A stretch of 64,000 nt of DNA from RGIG9608 sp045612365 (GTDB lineage: Bacteria > Bacteroidota > Bacteroidia > Bacteroidales > Paludibacteraceae): positions 310,001 through 374,000 of the forward strand of contig JAZKYY010000017.1 of NCBI GenBank assembly GCA_045612365.1, written 5' to 3'. The notes under the pieces were generated by a model. That model did not search any database. It was not told the DNA's origin and was given only the letters and a program-made list of their open reading frames with translations. Shown here piece after piece: positions 32,996-41,410 of the stretch (the stretch's first letter is position 1; every line of letters begins with the position of its first letter). Both the position numbers and the translations under genes were made by a program.

Positions 32996-34045
32996 ATGTT
33001 TCGATTTGCAAATCCTGAATATTTGTACCTTTTACTATTGATTCCATTGTTGATAGGATTGTTTGTTTACTCAACCTATCGTCAGCGCAAGCGTTTGGAA
33101 ATGTTTGGCGATTTGGAGTTGTTGAAGGATTTGATGCCGAATGTTTCTTGGATCCGTCCGCAAATTAAGTTCTACATCACGTTATTGGCTCTTTTGTTGA
33201 TTATTTTTGTTCTTGCACGTCCTCAGTTTGGTTCAAAAATTTCCTCTGTCAAACGTCAAGGTATAGAGGCTATAATTGCACTTGATGTTTCAAATTCAAT
33301 GATGGCGCAGGATGTTCAACCAAATCGTTTGGAGTATGCAAAAATGATGCTTTCAAAACTTATTGATGGAATGACGGAAGATAAGGTGGGGTTGATTGTT
33401 TTTGCTGGCGATGCCTTTGTGCAAATTCCAATAACGTCTGATTATGTTTCCGCAAAAATGTTTCTTTCTTCTATAACTCCAAAGTTGGTCCCTCGTCAGG
33501 GGACAGCAATTGGCGGAGCTATAGACTTAGCAATACGATCTTTTGGAGAGGAAAATAAAGATAAATCTCGTACAATAATTGTATTTACTGATGGAGAGAA
33601 TCATGAAGACAATGCGGTAGGTGCTGCTACAGAGGCTTTGGAAAGAGGAATTACCGTGAATGTCGTAGGGATGGGGAGACCAGAAGGGGTTCCTCTTCTC
33701 ATTGAAAACACAATGTCTTTTAGAAAAGATAAAGAGGGTAATGTGGTAGTTTCAAAACTTAATGAAACAATGTGTCAGCAGATTGCTGAGGCGGGCAAAG
33801 GGATGTACGTAAGAGCAGATAATTCGAATAAGGCACTTAGAACTTTGCAAAAAGAATTGGCAAAAATGTCGAAATCGGAAATAGAGGCCAAGGTTTATTC
33901 TGAATACGATGAGAAGTTCTATGTTTTTGCTTGGATTGCATTGTTCTTGTTATTGTTGGAATTCTATATTTTGAATCGAAAAAATAAGGAATTGAACCGA
34001 TTGAATTTTTTTGATAAGGATATTTTTAAGAAAAAAAAGAAATGA
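32996..34045 (+). CDS. batB: Bat aerotolerance protein BatB (VWA domain)
   Basis: A 349-residue membrane VWA protein with the same topology as BatA: the start FRFANPEYLYLLLLIPLL parallels FNNPEYLYLLLLLLPVL of BatA. MIDAS motif IALDVSNSMMAQD, then GTAIGGAIDLA and FTDGENHED. The C-terminal helix is followed by a Lys-rich tail. It overlaps batC by 4 bases (ATGA). BatA and BatB are thought to form a complex with BatC-E. Confidence 0.9.
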   Translation: MFRFANPEYLYLLLLIPLLIGLFVYSTYRQRKRLEMFGDLELLKDLMPNVSWIRPQIKFYITLLALLLIIFVLARPQFGSKISSVKRQGIEAIIALDVSNSMMAQDVQPNRLEYAKMMLSKLIDGMTEDKVGLIVFAGDAFVQIPITSDYVSAKMFLSSITPKLVPRQGTAIGGAIDLAIRSFGEENKDKSRTIIVFTDGENHEDNAVGAATEALERGITVNVVGMGRPEGVPLLIENTMSFRKDKEGNVVVSKLNETMCQQIAEAGKGMYVRADNSNKALRTLQKELAKMSKSEIEAKVYSEYDEKFYVFAWIALFLLLLEFYILNRKNKELNRLNFFDKDIFKKKKK

Positions 34046-34749
34046 AAAAAATCTTTTTGATAATACTTTCAATTTTCCTCTTTTTGCCTTTTTGGGCGCA
34101 AGAAGAGAGTCGGAATGTGCGAAAAGGAAATAAATTCTACGACAAAGAAAAATATGTGGATGCAGAGATTGAGTATCGAAAAGGTTTGGAAAAGAATAGA
34201 AATTCCTTTTCGGGAATGTTTAATTTAGGGAATTCGCTTTACCGACAAGGAAAGTATGCCGAATCTGCTCAGCAATTTCAACAGGCATTATCACAAGTAG
34301 AACTGACCGACAAGAAAAAACGTTCGGCTGTTTATCATAATCTAGGAAATTCATTGCTAAAACTTTACGAAACAGGACCAGATTCTATTAAATCAAAAGC
34401 TTTGAATGGAAGCATTGAGTCATATAAACAATCGTTGAGGAATAATCCAAGCGACGATGAAACAAGAACTAATTTAGCTTATGCGCAAACATTGTTGCAG
34501 CAAATGCAACAACAACAGCAGAATCAGCATCAACAAGAACAACAAGACAAGCAACAGGAAAAACAACAAGAACAAAAACAAGAGCAAGAACCAAAATCTT
34601 CTCCTCAGCAACAGAATCCAGAGCAAATGTCGAAAGAGAATGCTGAACAAATTCTTGATGCAATGTTGCAAGATGAAAAAGATGTTCAAGAAAAGGTAAA
34701 GAAACAAGCGATTCAATCGAAACACTATAATGTATCAAAGGACTGGTAA
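34042..34749 (+). CDS. batC: Bat aerotolerance protein BatC (TPR protein)
   Basis: A 235-residue exported TPR protein. A signal peptide (FLPFWAQ) is followed by three TPR-like helices pairs (GNKFYDKEKYVDAEIEYRKG, GMFNLGNSLYRQGKYAESA, then AVYHNLGNSLLKLYE), and a Gln-rich low-complexity linker at about 34489-34620 built from CAA/CAG/GAA codons. The final part is a charged helix (ENAEQILDAMLQDEKDVQEK) that may bind partners. Start overlaps batB. Confidence 0.87.
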   Translation: MKKIFLIILSIFLFLPFWAQEESRNVRKGNKFYDKEKYVDAEIEYRKGLEKNRNSFSGMFNLGNSLYRQGKYAESAQQFQQALSQVELTDKKKRSAVYHNLGNSLLKLYETGPDSIKSKALNGSIESYKQSLRNNPSDDETRTNLAYAQTLLQQMQQQQQNQHQQEQQDKQQEKQQEQKQEQEPKSSPQQQNPEQMSKENAEQILDAMLQDEKDVQEKVKKQAIQSKHYNVSKDW

Positions 34750-34753
34750 TTTT

Positions 34754-36595
34754 ATGAATATACGGAAAATAGCGGTTTATTTATTACTCATTATTGGTAT
34801 AGTGACGGTCAATGCCGATGATGTTGTTTTTTCAGCTTCAGCTCCAAATGCAATACCAAATGGGCAGGCATTTCAGTTGGTTTATTCAGTGAATTCTTCT
34901 GCTAAAGATTTGCGCATCCCAGAAATACAGGATTTTGATATTATAGCAGGTCCTTTTCAGTCGAAAAGTTCTTCTACACAGATTATTAATGGAAGTATAA
35001 CTTCGTCCACAACCGTTCGTTTTACTTATACATTGTTGCCAAAAGGTGAGGGAACTTTCTCTATTCCTCCTGCAACTATAGTTGTAGACAAACAGAAATA
35101 TTCGTCAAACTCTTTGACAATAAAAGTATTGCCTGCGGAAGAAGAGTCTCCGATTCAACAAAATAATGGACAACAAAGTCAAGGACAAGTTTCGCAAAGT
35201 CAGTCTATTACTAGCGAGAATCTTTTTTTAAGAACTATTGTATCTCGAAGTAAAGTTTATGAACAAGAGGTAGTTCTAGTAACGTATAAAATTTATACAC
35301 GAGTGGATTTGGTGAATATCACTAATGTAAAATTTCCAGATTTCAAAGGATTCTTAATGCAAGAAATAGATTTGCCAAAGGATAAGCAATTTTCATTGGA
35401 AAACTATAACGGAAAGAATTATAATACTATTACTTTGAGGCAAGTTTTGCTCTACCCACAGAGATCGGGAAAGATTGATATAGAGAAAATGACCTGTGAT
35501 GCTATTGTGCGATTAAGAAATACAAGTTCTCGTCCACGTAGTATTTTCGATGATTTCTTTGATTCTTATCAAGAGGTGCAAAAACCACTTGTTGCACCTA
35601 GTAAAACTATAGAAGTAGATGCTTTGCCAGCAAATAAACCTGAGTCATTTACTGGAGCAGTGGGAGTTTTGAAGATGACTTCTTCCATTTCTCAGAAAGA
35701 GATGAATGTTAATGAGCCAGTTACTATTAAACTCAAGATTTCTGGAAATGGAAACTTGAAATTGATAAAAAATCCTGAGGTAAAATTCCCTTCTGATTTT
35801 GAAGTTTATGAGCCAAAAGTAGAAAATAGTTTTACAAATACAACTTCAGGCGTTTCAGGCTCTAAAACTATTGAGTATTTGGCAATTTCTCGTTTTGGAG
35901 GAACTTATACTATCCCAAGCATAAAGTTCTCTTATTTTGATGTTAACGAGAAAAAATATGTTACGCTGTCAACGGAAGAATATGTGTTAAATGTTCAAAA
36001 GTCTGAGGGAGAATCAAGTGGTGAGCAAAGTGTTGTTATCAATAATTTTTCCACTAAAGAGAATGTGAAGATGTTGGGTAGCGATATTCGTCATATTTAT
36101 ATAAATAAGATCGATATTAAGTCAAGCAAACGGCTTTATTTTGGAACATTTATGTTTTGGCTTTCTTATATCGTGCCTTTGATTGTTGTTGTGTTTGTAT
36201 TTTGGTTTTTCCGAAAACTAGCGATAGAAAATGCAAATGTTGCCTTAGTTCGTAATAAGAAAGCAAATAAAATTGCCCGTATACGTTTGCGTCAGGCAGA
36301 GAAATTTTTGAAGGAAAACAAAAAAGAAGAATTTTATAACGAAATCCTGAAAGCACTTTGGGGGTATTTGTGTGACAAACTTGCTATTCCTCAATCAGAG
36401 TTGAATAAAGATAATTTGGAGATTGAATTGCAAAAGCAAAATCTAAGTCCGGAAATTATAAATTCATTTATTGCACTTTTGAATGAGTGTGAATTTGCGC
36501 AGTACGCTTTTGGTGAGAGTCTTCAAGATAGAGATAAGTTGTTTGAAGAAACAACAAAAATAATTATGCTCTTAGAAGAAAATATCAAGAAATAA
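34754..36595 (+). CDS. batD: Bat aerotolerance protein BatD
   Basis: A 613-residue protein from MNIRKIAVYLLLI; an in-frame ATG at 34730 overlaps batC and gives a poorer signal peptide. The periplasmic part has repeated Ig-like beta domains (VVFSASAPNAIPNGQAFQLV, then FLRTIVSRSKVYEQEVVLVTY and MTSSISQKEMNVNEPVTIKL), with a Gln/Ser linker between the first two. One transmembrane helix (FWLSYIVPLIVVVFVFWFF) leads to a cytoplasmic helical domain of about 120 residues. It probably scaffolds the Bat complex across the inner membrane. Confidence 0.9.
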   Translation: MNIRKIAVYLLLIIGIVTVNADDVVFSASAPNAIPNGQAFQLVYSVNSSAKDLRIPEIQDFDIIAGPFQSKSSSTQIINGSITSSTTVRFTYTLLPKGEGTFSIPPATIVVDKQKYSSNSLTIKVLPAEEESPIQQNNGQQSQGQVSQSQSITSENLFLRTIVSRSKVYEQEVVLVTYKIYTRVDLVNITNVKFPDFKGFLMQEIDLPKDKQFSLENYNGKNYNTITLRQVLLYPQRSGKIDIEKMTCDAIVRLRNTSSRPRSIFDDFFDSYQEVQKPLVAPSKTIEVDALPANKPESFTGAVGVLKMTSSISQKEMNVNEPVTIKLKISGNGNLKLIKNPEVKFPSDFEVYEPKVENSFTNTTSGVSGSKTIEYLAISRFGGTYTIPSIKFSYFDVNEKKYVTLSTEEYVLNVQKSEGESSGEQSVVINNFSTKENVKMLGSDIRHIYINKIDIKSSKRLYFGTFMFWLSYIVPLIVVVFVFWFFRKLAIENANVALVRNKKANKIARIRLRQAEKFLKENKKEEFYNEILKALWGYLCDKLAIPQSELNKDNLEIELQKQNLSPEIINSFIALLNECEFAQYAFGESLQDRDKLFEETTKIIMLLEENIKK

Positions 36596-36611
36596 AAACG
36601 AGGTTACTAAA

Positions 36612-37358
36612 ATGAAAAAATTGCATCTAATTGTTTTATTCTTTGTTTTTGCAACTAATATTTTTGCTGTTGAAAATACTATTTCAATGGCGAATGAAGC
36701 TTATCAAAAAGGTAGTTACGACGAAGCAATAGCCCTTTATGAATCTGTGTTAGATAAAGGTGAAGCGCCGGAATTGTATTATAATTTAGGGAATGCTTAT
36801 TTCAAAACAAATCAAATAGGAAAATCGATATTAAATTATGAACGTGCTTTGCGTTTGAACCCCTCTTTTGAAGATGCTAAGCACAATCTTTCACTTGCAA
36901 ATACAAAGGTTTTAGATAATATTGAACCTATTGAAGTTTTTTTTCTATCTCAATGGATTGAAAACCTAAAATCACTTTTGGGTTCAAATGAGTGGGCCGT
37001 TTCAAGCATTTTGTTTTTTGTAATCACGTTGGTTTTGCTATTATTTTACGTTTTTTCACCAAAGAAGATTGTTCGTCAAACTTCATTTTTTGTGGCGATT
37101 TTTTTCTTTTTGCTTTCTGTTGTATTCTTTAGTTTTTCTTCTTCTCGTAGAAATTATTTCGAGAAAAGAGAAGCAGCAATTGTGATGCAAGGGTCAGTTA
37201 CGGTGAAAAGTTCTCCTGACGAAAGTGGAACAGAATTATTCCTTCTTCACGAGGGAACGAAGGTTACGGTGCGTGAAGTTGTGGGAGAGTGGTCGGAAAT
37301 AAAAATTGCTGATGGCAACATAGGATGGGTTAAGAATTTGGAAATAGAAAGAATTTAA
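36612..37358 (+). CDS. batE: Bat aerotolerance protein BatE (TPR plus SH3)
   Basis: A 248-residue protein: signal peptide, two TPR units (ANEAYQKGSYDEAIALYESV, LYYNLGNAYFKTNQIGKSI), two central transmembrane helices, and a C-terminal bacterial SH3-like domain (VTVKSSPDESGTELFLLHEG, VTVREVVGEWSEIKIADG, GWVKN). This order is typical of BatE. The gene lies 16 bases after batD and 2 bases before the PAP2 gene, which appears to be the last member of the operon. Confidence 0.87.
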   Translation: MKKLHLIVLFFVFATNIFAVENTISMANEAYQKGSYDEAIALYESVLDKGEAPELYYNLGNAYFKTNQIGKSILNYERALRLNPSFEDAKHNLSLANTKVLDNIEPIEVFFLSQWIENLKSLLGSNEWAVSSILFFVITLVLLLFYVFSPKKIVRQTSFFVAIFFFLLSVVFFSFSSSRRNYFEKREAAIVMQGSVTVKSSPDESGTELFLLHEGTKVTVREVVGEWSEIKIADGNIGWVKNLEIERI

Positions 37359-37360
37359 AG

Positions 37361-38026
37361 ATGGATATTCAGGATTTAATAAAACTTGATCAGCAACTTT
37401 TGCTTTGGTTTAATAATCACCAGACAGATTTTCTAAATCATTTTTTTACTCTTTATACAGGGAAAGTTGAGTGGATTTTTGCAGCTGCTGTAATTGTTTT
37501 CATTCTTATAAAAAATTACAAAAAAGAATCTATTTGGATATTGATACTTTTGGTATTGACAATTGTATTAACAGATCAAATTTCAAATGTTATAAAGTAT
37601 ACAGTTGCTCGTCCTCGTCCAACTCATGAACCTTTACTCCAAGGTTTGGTAAGACCTGTTTTTGGTAATCTTGCTGGAAAATATGGTTTCCTTTCGGCTC
37701 ATGCGGCCAATTCGTTTGCTTTTGCTCTTTTTACAACGTTGCTTTTTAAGAATAGAATTTATGGTGTTGTAATTTTTATTTGGGCCGCAATCAATGCTTA
37801 TACTCGGATGTATTTGGGAGTTCATTATCCGGGAGATATATTAGCAGGTTCGTTGCTTGGATTGTTAGTTGCTTTCTTTACGTTTAAGTTATTAGACAAG
37901 TTTGTTTTGAAAAAGTTATCTATAAAAAAAATATCCTATCCAGATTTGAATTACATTTTTATAGCTTTAGGACTAACGGTTTTAATTCTTGCCTTTATCT
38001 CAATTTTAAGAGCATACGTTATGTAA
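37361..38026 (+). CDS. PAP2 family membrane phosphatase
   Basis: A 221-residue integral membrane phosphatase with about six helices. The three PAP2 motifs are seen: KYTVARPRP (KxxxxxxRP), GFLSAHAANSFAFA (SAH in place of the common SGH, catalytic His) and RMYLGVHYPGDILAG (RxxxxxHxxxD with the nucleophilic His). Substrates in the family include undecaprenyl pyrophosphate, phosphatidic acid and lipid A phosphates; none can be assigned here. It is the tail gene of the bat cluster with a 2-base gap. Confidence 0.88.
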   Translation: MDIQDLIKLDQQLLLWFNNHQTDFLNHFFTLYTGKVEWIFAAAVIVFILIKNYKKESIWILILLVLTIVLTDQISNVIKYTVARPRPTHEPLLQGLVRPVFGNLAGKYGFLSAHAANSFAFALFTTLLFKNRIYGVVIFIWAAINAYTRMYLGVHYPGDILAGSLLGLLVAFFTFKLLDKFVLKKLSIKKISYPDLNYIFIALGLTVLILAFISILRAYVM

Positions 38027-38078
38027 ATTTGTACTATTTCCATTTGGTCTGAAATCGTTCAGTTCTTTATATTTTTAC

Positions 38079-38086
38079 TAATTTTG
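38079..38086 (+). promoter_or_regulatory. -7 promoter box for serS
   Basis: TAATTTTG matches TAnnTTTG, 22 bases before the serS ATG. No clear -33 partner. Confidence 0.4.
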
Positions 38087-38108
38087 CACAAATTTTTTTT
38101 AGAAAGTT

Positions 38109-39380
38109 ATGCTAATCACAAAGTTTATTGCAGAAAACAAAGAAGAGGTGATTCGTCGTTTGGCGAAGAAATATTTTGATGGTAAAGAAATTATTGAAAA
38201 AGTTATTGATTTGGATGCTCAAAGAAGAGCTACTCAAAAAGATTTAGATGCTTTGTTGGCAAAGGCAAATCAACTTTCTAAATCGATTGGTGCTTTGATG
38301 CAGGCTGGTAAAAAAGAAGAAGCTCAAGCAGCAAAGCAAGAAACTGCACAATATAAGGAGGAAACTAAGAATCTTTCACTAAAGATGGACGAAATAGAAC
38401 TCTCTATTCGTGAGTTGCTTTTACAAATTCCAAATCTGCCTCAAGAATGCGTTCCTGAAGGAAAAACTGCAGAAGATAACGTAGTGGAAAAATCTCAAGG
38501 TGAGATGCCCGAGTTCTCATTTGAACCTCTTGCTCATTGGGATTTGGCAAAGAAATATGATTTGATAGATTTCGAATTAGGAGTTAAAATATCAGGAGCA
38601 GGATTCCCTGTTTATAAAGGAAAAGGAGCGCAACTTCAACGTGCATTGATTAACTTCTTCCTAGACGAGGCTAGAAAAAATGGTTATTTAGAGATAATGC
38701 CTCCAACGGTTGTGAATGCGGCTTCGGGATACGGCACAGGTCAGCTGCCCGACAAAGAAGGTCAAATGTACCATTGTCAATTGGATGATTTGTATTTGAT
38801 TCCAACGGCAGAAGTTCCTGTTACAAATATCTATCGTGATGTTATCTTGAACGAAAAGGAATTACCTATTAAAAACTGTGCTTATACGCAATGTTTCCGT
38901 CGCGAGGCAGGTAGCTATGGCAAAGACGTTAGAGGACTCAACCGTTTGCACGAATTTTCAAAAATAGAGATTGTTAGAATTGATACTCCTGAACATTCAA
39001 GTACGTCGCATCAAGAGATGCTTGATCACGTTGAGGGCTTGTTGCAAAAATTGGAGTTGCCTTATCGTATTTTGCGTCTTTGTGGTGGCGATATGAGTTT
39101 TACTGCTGCACTTTGTTTCGACTTTGAGGTTTACTCTGCTGCTCAAAAACGATTGTTGGAGGTGAGCTCGGTGTCTAACTTTGAGAGTTATCAAGCAAAT
39201 CGTTTGAAGTGTAGATATAAAAGATTTGGCGGAAAAACAGAGCTTTGTCATACACTTAATGGTAGTGCTTTGGCTTTACCACGTATAGTGGCAGCTTTGC
39301 TCGAAAACAACCAAACCGAACAAGGTATTCGCATTCCAAAGGTTTTGGTACCTTATACAGGATTTGAATATATCGATTAA
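38109..39380 (+). CDS. serS: Seryl-tRNA synthetase
   Basis: Charges tRNA-Ser (and tRNA-Sec where present). The 423-residue protein is full length: the N-terminal coiled-coil tRNA arm (about residues 30-100, rich in Lys/Glu), then class II motif 2 (CAYTQCFRREAGSYGKDVRGL) and motif 3 near the end (GSALALPRIVAALLENNQ). The last 34 residues are repeated, diverged, at 42472-42579 (27 of 34 residues and, counting by hand, 71 of 105 bases identical). This suggests that the 3' end of this copy came in with the island behind it by recombination within serS. A terminator follows. Confidence 0.95.
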   Translation: MLITKFIAENKEEVIRRLAKKYFDGKEIIEKVIDLDAQRRATQKDLDALLAKANQLSKSIGALMQAGKKEEAQAAKQETAQYKEETKNLSLKMDEIELSIRELLLQIPNLPQECVPEGKTAEDNVVEKSQGEMPEFSFEPLAHWDLAKKYDLIDFELGVKISGAGFPVYKGKGAQLQRALINFFLDEARKNGYLEIMPPTVVNAASGYGTGQLPDKEGQMYHCQLDDLYLIPTAEVPVTNIYRDVILNEKELPIKNCAYTQCFRREAGSYGKDVRGLNRLHEFSKIEIVRIDTPEHSSTSHQEMLDHVEGLLQKLELPYRILRLCGGDMSFTAALCFDFEVYSAAQKRLLEVSSVSNFESYQANRLKCRYKRFGGKTELCHTLNGSALALPRIVAALLENNQTEQGIRIPKVLVPYTGFEYID

Positions 39381-39404
39381 GTTTTTTTCATAATTTTTTA
39401 TTTA

Positions 39405-39439
39405 GAGGGCTCCCATATTCTATGGCGAGTCCTTTTTTT
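39405..39439 (+). terminator. Rho-independent terminator after serS
   Basis: GGGCTC (39407-39412) plus CCAT pairs with ATGG and GAGTCC (39427-39432), one bulged C, followed by seven T. Confidence 0.75.
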
Positions 39440-39465
39440 ATTTCGTATTCTCCCTTAAAAATCAT

Positions 39466-39473
39466 TATCTTTG
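39466..39473 (+). promoter_or_regulatory. -7 promoter box of predicted RNA copy 2
   Basis: TATCTTTG, exact TAnnTTTG. The -33 region holds only TTCG at about the right distance, a weak match. Confidence 0.4.
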
Positions 39474-39477
39474 CAAC

Positions 39478-39671
39478 TGCTGCTGAAGGCAGTAGTTTTT
39501 TTATTTTGAGCAATTGCTCTTGTTCTCGCATTGAAAATCTAGCAAATTTTTTAGAAAACGAGAATGAGTTAGGTTGTTCACGTTTGACGTGAACTATTCT
39601 TTCTTATTAGTTTTCGCGGTTTTGCTAGAACCTTCAATGTTAGTAAGTTAGAAATAGTTTACGTCTTTTTT
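39478..39671 (+). ncRNA. Predicted structured RNA, copy 2
   Basis: The same architecture as the RNA at 5680-5887. P1 is CATTGAA (39529-39535) with TTCAATG (39633-39639). The internal loop is AA/ACC. P2 is TCTAGCAAA (39538-39546) with TTTGCTAGA (39621-39629). P3 is GAAAAC (39554-39559) with GTTTTC (39610-39615). In the AU-rich arm AATGAG (39563-39568) pairs with CTTATT (39603-39608). The apical hairpin is GTTCACG (39576-39582) with CGTGAAC (39588-39594). Shared primary sequence includes CACGTTT...CGTG in the hairpin, TTTCG(T/C)GG on the right arm and the ten bases CTCTTGTTCT in the 5' part. A weak hairpin at 39643-39662 and six T at 39666-39671 end it, directly before the HTH gene's ATG. A small GC-rich hairpin with a T-run near 39477-39502 lies at its 5' end. 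It is a discrete RNA or a leader; identity unknown. Confidence 0.55.
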
Positions 39672-39902
39672 ATGACCGAAACACTACATATAGGAAACGA
39701 AATCCGCAACGAACTCTTGCGTCAAAGGCGTAGTGTGGCGTGGCTTGCACGTGAGTTGGGCTACGACCGCTCCAACTTCTACCGTGTGCTGCGAACTCCT
39801 TCTATTGACACCGTTTTGTTGCTGCGTATTTCGCTATTGCTTCAGTGTGATTTCTTTCAAATTTACAGCAAATGCTACACGGCGAAAGCGTGTCAATTAT
39901 GA
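39672..39902 (+). CDS. Small helix-turn-helix protein
   Basis: A 76-residue protein with one predicted DNA-binding HTH: RQRRSVAWLARELGYDRSNFYRVLRTPSIDTVLLLRIS. This is a Cro/XRE-like fold with a second amphipathic helix, but there is no other domain. GC content and codons are higher than in serS and in the genes to the right, in line with the other island genes. Its ATG follows immediately after the T-run of the predicted RNA, so expression may depend on readthrough. The stop codon is buried in a 10-bp hairpin at 39885-39910. It may regulate the surface-protein genes downstream; that is inference from position only. Confidence 0.7.
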   Translation: MTETLHIGNEIRNELLRQRRSVAWLARELGYDRSNFYRVLRTPSIDTVLLLRISLLLQCDFFQIYSKCYTAKACQL

Positions 39903-39910
39903 CACGCTTT
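39885..39910 (+). terminator. Hairpin over the HTH gene stop codon
   Basis: AAAGCGTGTC (39885-39894) pairs perfectly with GACACGCTTT (39901-39910) around AATTAT; the TGA stop is at 39900-39902. No T-run follows, so it may protect or process the mRNA rather than terminate it. Confidence 0.45.
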
Positions 39911-40075
39911 GAGGTTAAATCCGACAACATTCAATTCTACTTAGATGTGCTTTATTGCCTTATTTTGTGGAATTTTAAGAATACACAAACAAGGACCAAC
40001 AAGAACCTTTTTTGTCGGAGATTTTTATATTTTATTTGCAAAGCGATTTTAAAAACAAAACATTAAATAATAACC

Positions 40076-40513
40076 ATGAAAAAACTACTGATTTTATTTG
40101 CATTTGTGCTGTGTGGCGTATGCGTAGCCCAAGCCGAAGTGCTGACAATGGTGATAGAAACCACAGAGGGCGAGCATACTGTTTACGAACTCTCTACACT
40201 CCGCTCGCTGACGTTTGGTGGCGAGGTAGCCAATGCACAAACTACGGGCAAAACCGCTCGACGCATCTATTTCCTTGAAATGAACACTACGGAACTTGAC
40301 AATGTACAGGTACAAGTGAGCGTATTCCCCAACCCTGTGTGTGGCGTACTGCGTGTGAAGGGCGTGGATCCGAACGCCGCTTACCGAGTGATAGACCTCT
40401 CGGGGCGAGTGGTGATGAGCGGCGTAGGGTGCGACATAGATGTATCTACGCTTACCGAAAGCACCTATGTACTACAAGTAGCCGATGTGCTTGTAAAGTT
40501 TATTAAGAAATAA
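40076..40513 (+). CDS. Small T9SS type A cargo protein
   Basis: A 145-residue secreted protein. The signal peptide ends VCVAQA. A short N-terminal beta module (LTMVIETTEGEHTVYELS, then TLRSLTFG) is like the 'hydrophilic strand, xF.LS.VDxIxF' module at the start of the next protein. The last ~65 residues are a T9SS type A sorting domain: VFPNPVCGVLRVKG, YRVIDLSGRVVMSG, STLTESTYVLQV and a basic end FIKK. There is almost nothing between module and sorting domain, so this is cargo with a minimal passenger. Composition is GC-rich compared with the flanks. Confidence 0.75.
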   Translation: MKKLLILFAFVLCGVCVAQAEVLTMVIETTEGEHTVYELSTLRSLTFGGEVANAQTTGKTARRIYFLEMNTTELDNVQVQVSVFPNPVCGVLRVKGVDPNAAYRVIDLSGRVVMSGVGCDIDVSTLTESTYVLQVADVLVKFIKK

Positions 40514-40550
40514 CAACAATTTATTAACCAATAAAAAACTAAAAAAAGAG

Positions 40551-41375
40551 ATGAAAAAAATTACACTTGTTTTTGCTTTTATGCTTGCTGTGGCAGGAGC
40601 TGCAGCACAAAGTATGTATGTACACAAAACCGATGGCAACGTGTACGAGTTTAAGGTATCGGATGTAGATAGTATCAATTTTGCGGCTAGCACTACCGAC
40701 GACTATTTTTATACTGTAACCTATATGCCAAATGGTGGAGAAGGAGATGTGGTAGTGGATACTATACGCTATGGTGTTTCTTATACATTTAGGAATTATT
40801 CAACAACATTTACTCGTCCTTCGTATGCTTTTCACAAATGGAATACAAGAGAAGATGGTTCAGGAGCCTATTTTACTGTTGGTGAAGATGTACCTATGGT
40901 TGTACGGGACATTAAGTTGTATGCTATATGGTATGAGAGTAGCGGTATGGAAAATGGATATGAATGGGTCGATTTAGGTTTGCCTTGCGGGTTGAAATGG
41001 GCAACCAGCAATGCAGGTAGTGTAAGTAAATCTAATTATTACGACGTTGCTTCGTCCAAAATGGGAGGAACTTGGCGTACACCAACTTCCGATGAATTTG
41101 GAGAGTTTGTTAGAAATTGCACATCTACTTGGATAGATGATTATAATGGAACGGGTGTAAATGGGTGTATTTTTACTAGCAAGTTAAATGGAATGTCTAT
41201 ATTTTTTCCTGCTAACGGGTATTGGAATGGTGGATATTACAATAAGAATAAAGGAGGGTATTACTGGACAGCAGGAGGTTATTATATTTTTTCTTTTATC
41301 AGCAACAGTGCTTTTACAAAAAGTTCTTATGGCGCTTTGGGAGATATATATGATGTGAGAGGCGTATGTGAATAA
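40551..41375 (+). CDS. Surface protein with InlB B-repeat-like and FISUMP-like domains
   Basis: A 274-residue exported protein. A signal peptide (AVAGAAAQ) is followed by the module MYVHKTDGNVYEFKVSDVDS, a Listeria-Bacteroides (Flg_new/InlB B) repeat at about residues 50-125 (YTVTYMPNGGEGD, then HKWNTREDGSGAYFT and IKLYAIW), and a FISUMP-like domain (YEWVDLGLPCGLKWATSNAG, GGTWRTPTSDEFGEF, IFFPANGYWN, DVRGVCE). That domain lacks the WGE segment present in the lipoprotein at 5947. It ends without a T9SS sorting tail or lipobox. Function unknown; likely surface-exposed. Confidence 0.72.
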   Translation: MKKITLVFAFMLAVAGAAAQSMYVHKTDGNVYEFKVSDVDSINFAASTTDDYFYTVTYMPNGGEGDVVVDTIRYGVSYTFRNYSTTFTRPSYAFHKWNTREDGSGAYFTVGEDVPMVVRDIKLYAIWYESSGMENGYEWVDLGLPCGLKWATSNAGSVSKSNYYDVASSKMGGTWRTPTSDEFGEFVRNCTSTWIDDYNGTGVNGCIFTSKLNGMSIFFPANGYWNGGYYNKNKGGYYWTAGGYYIFSFISNSAFTKSSYGALGDIYDVRGVCE

Positions 41376-41410
41376 TAAATAATAAGTATTAACTATAAAA
41401 ACAAATAAAA

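Noticed and set aside
34469..34738. Overlapping frames on both strands in the Gln-rich part of batC
   Set aside because: Low-complexity CAA/CAG/GAA repeats open several frames at once; only batC continues into conserved flanks.
39872..40278. Short plus-strand frames of 64 and 88 codons between the HTH and T9SS genes
   Set aside because: They overlap the hairpin and the T9SS gene out of frame, and their residues show no protein-like pattern.
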